Shown: positions 59,634 to 64,000 of the stretch, piece by piece
How positions within the stretch are numbered: the first letter of the stretch is position 1
Layout of the letters: each line of letters starts with the position of its first letter
Source of the DNA: Pycnopodia helianthoides
Taxonomy: Eukaryota > Echinodermata > Asteroidea > Forcipulatida > Asteriidae
Direction of reading: 5' to 3'
Length of the DNA: 64,000 bases
Assembly: GCA_032158295.1 (NCBI GenBank)
Contig: CM063246.1
Span: 14,977,168-15,041,167 of the forward strand
The notes under the pieces: model-generated
What the model was told of the DNA's origin: nothing
Seen by the model: the letters and a program-made list of their open reading frames with translations, nothing else
Database searches by the model: none
Position numbers and translations under genes: made by a program

Positions 59634-59747
59634 AGCTGCAACAGCTACAGCTATGACTGGATTGCCGCATCGGAGTACAGGACATCCTTAGCAACATCCG
59701 TAGCAACAGTCGTAGCCGTAGCTGTAGCCGCCAGTTTGGATACAGCT
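59634..59747. mobile_element. Family F element
   Basis: gctgcaacagctacagctat ... taggacatcc-type interior ... tcgtagccgtagctgtagcc; related to copies at 18388 and 30848. A further inverted, decayed relative lies at about 20091-20190. Confidence 0.65.
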
Positions 59748-59958
59748 TAAACACTTAGGGCCTACTGTCTCTTGGCCGAGTGCAACTGAAATATTGGCCT
59801 CTTTTAGGAAAACAATCGGTGGCCCTAATTAATAACAGAAATTAAACGTTGAAAAAAAAGGATGAAAAACCTTCAAAATTTGTGTTTTCCTTTTCGTCAA
59901 CAGCTTTTTGTCTTTTTTCTCTAGATTCCTTGAAAATGCATTTGTATGGCCTCAGGGT

Positions 59959-60342
59959 TTAAAGGAACATTACAGAATTGGTTTTTGCTAACAAAACAGT
60001 TGCTGGCAGTGTAAGCACTTTATGTAATCCACCATATACATAAACTGACAAACCTGGAGAAGTTTGAGATCGATCGGCCATCTGGGTCACGAGAAAATAG
60101 TGAAAAACCGATTACACATTTGCATGAAATCACATAGATTCAACAAATGAATAAAACGCTCACTGAGCGACAAACTCCAATCGGCAAGTTAGTTTATTCA
60201 TTTCTCATCAAATATGGCATTTCAGACAGAAATAATTCAAGGGATGTTTTCTACTATCAACATCATTAGACCGTGTAAGTTTTATGTAAATCTGTGATCA
60301 AAAAGTATATTTGTTCTTACCAATTCTGTAATGTTCCTTTAA
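59959..60342 (+). mobile_element. TIR element family A, copy 4
   Basis: About 384 bp with both TIRs and TTAA borders. Upstream of phosphatase exon 2. Confidence 0.9.
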
Positions 60343-61030
60343 ATAAAGACAGGGTAGCAAGAAATTGAATTACACTGATTTTAATACAACTCATTCCTAG
60401 AAAACACAAAATATACAAATTTAGACGACTGTCAAATGAATAATACTAAACTGCATTTATATTTTGATTGAGTGTTTGCTTTACCTGGAAAAAACTTTCC
60501 CTGGACAAAAAATTGCTCTTCTCTAAATGTCAAGTTGGATACACACAAAATTTGTTGACTTTGCAATTTTCTACCCATTGTGCAGTGCACATGCCTACAT
60601 ACATATATGTACACTGTACACGACGACGAACAGGTTCTATCCAAATAGCCTTGCCTTGGAGTGATTCAAAATCAATAATGGTTTTCCAGGAACTTGATCA
60701 ACGCAAGATTTGGCAAAGATGTCGTGCACTGCTCTGCCAGCCAAAAGCATATCGGAGGAGAATGTCATGCTCAGGGGAACGTTTATATGTACAGTAAACC
60801 ACTATAATTTGGAAAAAAAATGTTAGTTGAAGAACTACAGGGCAAAATTAAACTCAAAAATTCCAATTCAGGAAGTTGTCTAACTTGTAGGATATGGACT
60901 GCAGGCCAAAATAACAATTGTTTATCATAGGAACAGGCCTCCTCTTAAATCTACAAGTATGTTTACAGAGTTCAAATATTTGGATATTGAGCTACAAATG
61001 TTGATGGAGCGGAAAGCATAGAGTAAGGTG

Positions 61031-61262
61031 TAGTGGCCGAGCAACGCACTAATCTCAAGCTCTGGTGCTTCTGATCGACAGATTGTGGGTTCGAGCCCCG
61101 GTCTTGACACACTTGTGTCATTATGCAAGACACTTAACCATTAATGCTTCATCCTTCGGATGGGCTGTAAAGACGTACATGTGTAGGTCCCGTGTGTGAT
61201 GCGAAAGAACTCAGCACACTTAACATTAAGAGATGGAGTTTAACCCAGTGTTTCTGGCAGCA
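61031..61262 (+). mobile_element. tRNA-derived SINE (Ser/Leu-like head), forward copy
   Basis: A box-like agtggccgagcaac and B box gggttcgagcccc are followed by the tail shared by other copies: cacttgtgtcattatgcaag, cttcggatgggctgtaaaga, taacccagtgtttctggcag. Confidence 0.85.
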
Positions 61263-62053
61263 GTAAGTTTGCACCATAGCGCCTTTTAACATGTCGACTG
61301 CCGCCTACGAGTATATTCGTAGTAACAGGTTAGACAGATTCTGCTACTACGAGTATACTCGTAGAGAATGAAAGGGCTTTGTATTACACTGGCATCACTG
61401 AGCACACAACACATACGCTTCCTGGCAGTGGTGAGGACATCGACCTTAGAATGTGCATGTTAATTTTTTTGTTTTTGTATAGTACCTATTTGGTATCGCA
61501 TCGCACTTATGCGCACATGCCCATCGCACTTATGCACGCATGCGCACCGCACTTGGCAAATGGGAACGCACTACGAATATAATGTGTAAAATAAAAATGG
61601 GTCTGCCGTCTCATAATTTCAAGCATAGCCTTGCATACATGTACATGTAGAAAAAAGTATTAAGCGCTTTGGGACACCTAGTAAACACCACCTCTCAACT
61701 TGCCCTGTGGGCTACTAAAAACTGTGCAATCTAATTGCTTAAAATGCTAATTTCTTCCTTTTTCAGATGTGAATAATTAATGTATAAAATGTGTTAATCG
61801 TGATTGAGTGTGTGAATATAACTTCATTTGATCATTAAACTGGTTGCGATCGTTAACATTAACACATCGGAACTTTACATTTATGGCAATTCCTGTTTAA
61901 AATCTGGGCTACTAAAACTTCCTGGGGGCAAGTAAAATGCAGTTTACTGGCCCGGCGGGCTACTTTACAAAAAGCTTAAACGCAAGACCTGAGAGCCACT
62001 GCCCAAAGTACTTCAATGATTGCTTGGTAAAGTGAAGAAGCCACCAGCTGTGC

Positions 62054-62584
62054 TTAAAGAGGGGCTCCAACTCCAAGGTCAATGCTGTTTTGCGATCCAT
62101 TCATTTTCCAATAGATAGAGTCCTGGTGAAAAATACAAGTCTCTAATTGTCTAAAACTCACATTAAAATTGTGTAAAATACCACTGTGTTTGTTACCTTT
62201 CAATTGTCATTTTTTGTCCAAATCCAAAAACGTTTCATGACATCACATTTCAAATTTATATGGTCTGTACATTTTTGTACAGAGAATTTTCCATTTATTG
62301 CTGAGTTTGTATTAAATTAGTTCAAAATGGCACTGAAAATAACCTTCTGACTAGCGCAAAAGTTCCTCCTTGGAATGTACAGACCCATTTGTTGTTGATG
62401 TCCAATGACATCATGTTTCAAATGTCACTCTGAAAGGGTATCAAATAAAATGACATTTCACACCATTATAACACGATGTTAGAGACTCGTAATTTGTTCC
62501 CACTTTCGTGAGGACCGTAGGCCTATCTATTGGAAATTGAGTGCGTCACAAAAAAAAGAGTTTGACCTTGGAGCCCCTCTTTAA
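62054..62584. mobile_element. TTAA-bounded TIR element (AGAGGGGCTCCAA)
   Basis: 531 bp with TIRs: AGAGGGGCTCCAA followed by CTCCAAGGTCAA, mirrored by TTTGACCTTGGAGCCCCTCT, TTAA on both sides. No ORF of note. Confidence 0.85.
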
Positions 62585-62759
62585 ATGCATTAAAATTTGG
62601 GCCACTGATGGAAGAGATAAGGTTTTCAACCTTGGTCAATATCTGGCAATCTGTGGCACTGATCGACCATATAAAATGACAGCAAAGTGTGGCATGCATT
62701 AATTTACCATTATTTATTTTTTTATGAGATATCGCCTAACTCACAAGGCCGAACAGCCA

Positions 62760-63035
62760 CTTCAAGGTGAGGGCTACACTAAACTGATTTGGGCCGTTGA
62801 CCCAAATCAACTGACACCAGGGGCATGTTGCCACCTACTCCTGGGGCTGAAATAGGGTTACCCCCTTCACAGTCCGTAAGGATGTAGGCATGGGTATCAT
62901 CCACTAGGGGCCTGGCTGGTAAAGCAGAATGCACTACCTTCCCGACTTTTACCAAGCAATTATGGTTAGGTGCCTTGCTCAAGGGCACCAGTGTCATGAC
63001 CGGGATTCAGACCCACACTCTGCTGCTGACAACGC
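62760..63035 (-). mobile_element. tRNA-derived SINE, inverted copy
   Basis: ccttgctcaagggcaccagt, gtcatgaccgggattcagac and cacactctgctgctgac are the SINE head and tail in reverse. Confidence 0.7.
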
Positions 63036-63094
63036 CAGAGAATGTTCATATAGATGTGCATACAGATGGATTTTGAGGCATTTTATAAAAGTCT

Positions 63095-63436
63095 TTAAAG
63101 GCCCTGTACACTATTGGTAAGATCGAAAAACACAATGTTCACAGATTCTCTCATAACTTACATGATTTAAAGTAAGTAATGGTAGAAAGGGTTCCTTAAA
63201 ATATTTCTGCCTAAAATGCTATCGTTTCTGAGAAACGAGTAAAACTATAGTAATTATCGCGCGCGATAATTTGAAAAAACAGAAAACACATAAAATCTCT
63301 TTTCACTATTTTCTCGTGACCTCGATGACCAATTGAGCTCAAACTTTCACAGGTTTGTTTGTTCATGCATATGTTTAATCACACAAAATGTGGACACTGA
63401 TTTTGAGTTGTTACCAAAAGTGTACAATACCTTTAA
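63095..63436 (+). mobile_element. TTAA-bounded element family C, copy 2
   Basis: TTAAAGGCCCTGTACACTAT at the left and AAGTGTACAATACCTTTAA at the right, about 342 bp, TIRs visible. Confidence 0.75.
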
Positions 63437-63716
63437 AACCCTGCAAAGAGGCACATCGTCAGCACATGCTGACATTTTAACATAATGGCATTGTCTTCAC
63501 CACATCATACACACTGGTCAGCTCATATGCCACGATATCCTAAGCTGGACCATGCCGCACGTCCTAGAGTAGAGAAGGGTGTCAACCAACATGGGACAGT
63601 GACTTTGCTAGAAGGGGACAGGACCGAACTCTACCAGGTACCACTACCAGCATCCTTTGTGTACAAAACCGGTCTGTCAGCTGTCAATGGCGGATGAACC
63701 AAATTATAAAAATTAA

Positions 63717-64000
63717 TTAAAGGAACATTACAGAATTGGTTTTTGCTAACAAAACAGTTGCTGGCAGTGTAAGCACTTTATGTAATCCACCTTGTACATA
63801 AACTGACAAACCTGTAGAAGTTTGAGATCGATCGGCCATCTGGGTCACGAGAAAATGATGCAAAACCAATTACAAATTTGCATGTGTTATACAATGCATG
63901 AATAAAACGCTCATGAGCGATAAACTCCAATCGGAAATTAGTTTGATTTATTTCTCATCAAATATGGCATTTCAGCCAGAAATATTTCTAGGAATGTTTT
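63717..64000 (+). mobile_element. TIR element family A, copy 5, cut by window end
   Basis: Left TIR preceded by TTAA; internal sequence followed to the last base of the window. More diverged than the other copies (e.g. caatgcatgaat for caacaaatgaat). Confidence 0.88.

Larger units (their letters stand above)
58480..64000. other. Upstream of phosphatase exon 2, probably intron 1
   Basis: Filled with TIR elements and SINEs. No minus-strand exon with the N-terminal helix expected for PTP1B/TC-PTP and no clear promoter were found, so the gene start is inferred to lie outside. Short CTACGAGTAT palindromes occur at 61310-61365. Confidence 0.5.

Noticed and set aside
60467..60540. Possible phosphatase first exon before a gtaaag donor near 60485
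   Set aside because: The translation (FFVQGKFFPG) does not resemble the N-terminal helix of PTP1B/TC-PTP and has no suitable start or promoter.

Overview
The window is nuclear DNA of a marine deuterostome invertebrate, most likely an echinoderm. The evidence is spliced exons with GT/AG borders, animal gene families, introns crowded with short inverted-repeat elements, tRNA-derived SINEs and minisatellites, and no bacterial-style operons. The species cannot be named from the sequence.

Two genes are recognisable, both on the minus strand. At the left edge are the first three coding exons (4666-4403, 4245-4061, 398-196) of GTP-dependent phosphoenolpyruvate carboxykinase (PEPCK), which runs out of the window below position 1. 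One exon has a one-base deletion that breaks the frame. Upstream, 8.2-9.95 kb holds a cluster of cAMP-response-element (CRE) sites, TATA boxes and a likely non-coding first exon with a consensus donor at 9792. A second, frame-compatible 5' exon candidate lies at 20.4 kb.

From 57.4 kb down to 29.4 kb are eight coding exons of a PTPN1/PTPN2-type (PTP1B/TC-PTP) protein tyrosine phosphatase. All joints keep phase and give 445 codons plus a stop. The motif order is [43 protein letters not shown], proline-rich tail, hydrophobic C-terminal anchor. The short first exon was not found and probably lies beyond 64 kb.

The remainder is non-coding: 10-29 kb has no gene I recognise, and 57-64 kb is probably intron 1 of the phosphatase. 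The dominant structure is a 6.4-kb, about 162-copy array of a 39-bp unit (50.6-57.1 kb) in a phosphatase intron, with a regular higher-order layout. Others are a fourfold 115-bp duplication of a phosphatase exon end (33.1-33.5 kb), a GT-rich array (34.0-34.7 kb), a 23-bp minisatellite (23.8-24.3 kb), a 31-bp minisatellite grown inside a transposon (57.7-58.0 kb), a nearly perfect 69-bp foldback (7.1 kb), and at least ten families of TIR elements, several flanked by TTAA.

PEPCK is the committed step of gluconeogenesis and PTP1B damps insulin-type receptor signalling, so the two neighbours both belong to glucose control. I see no sequence evidence that they are co-regulated.
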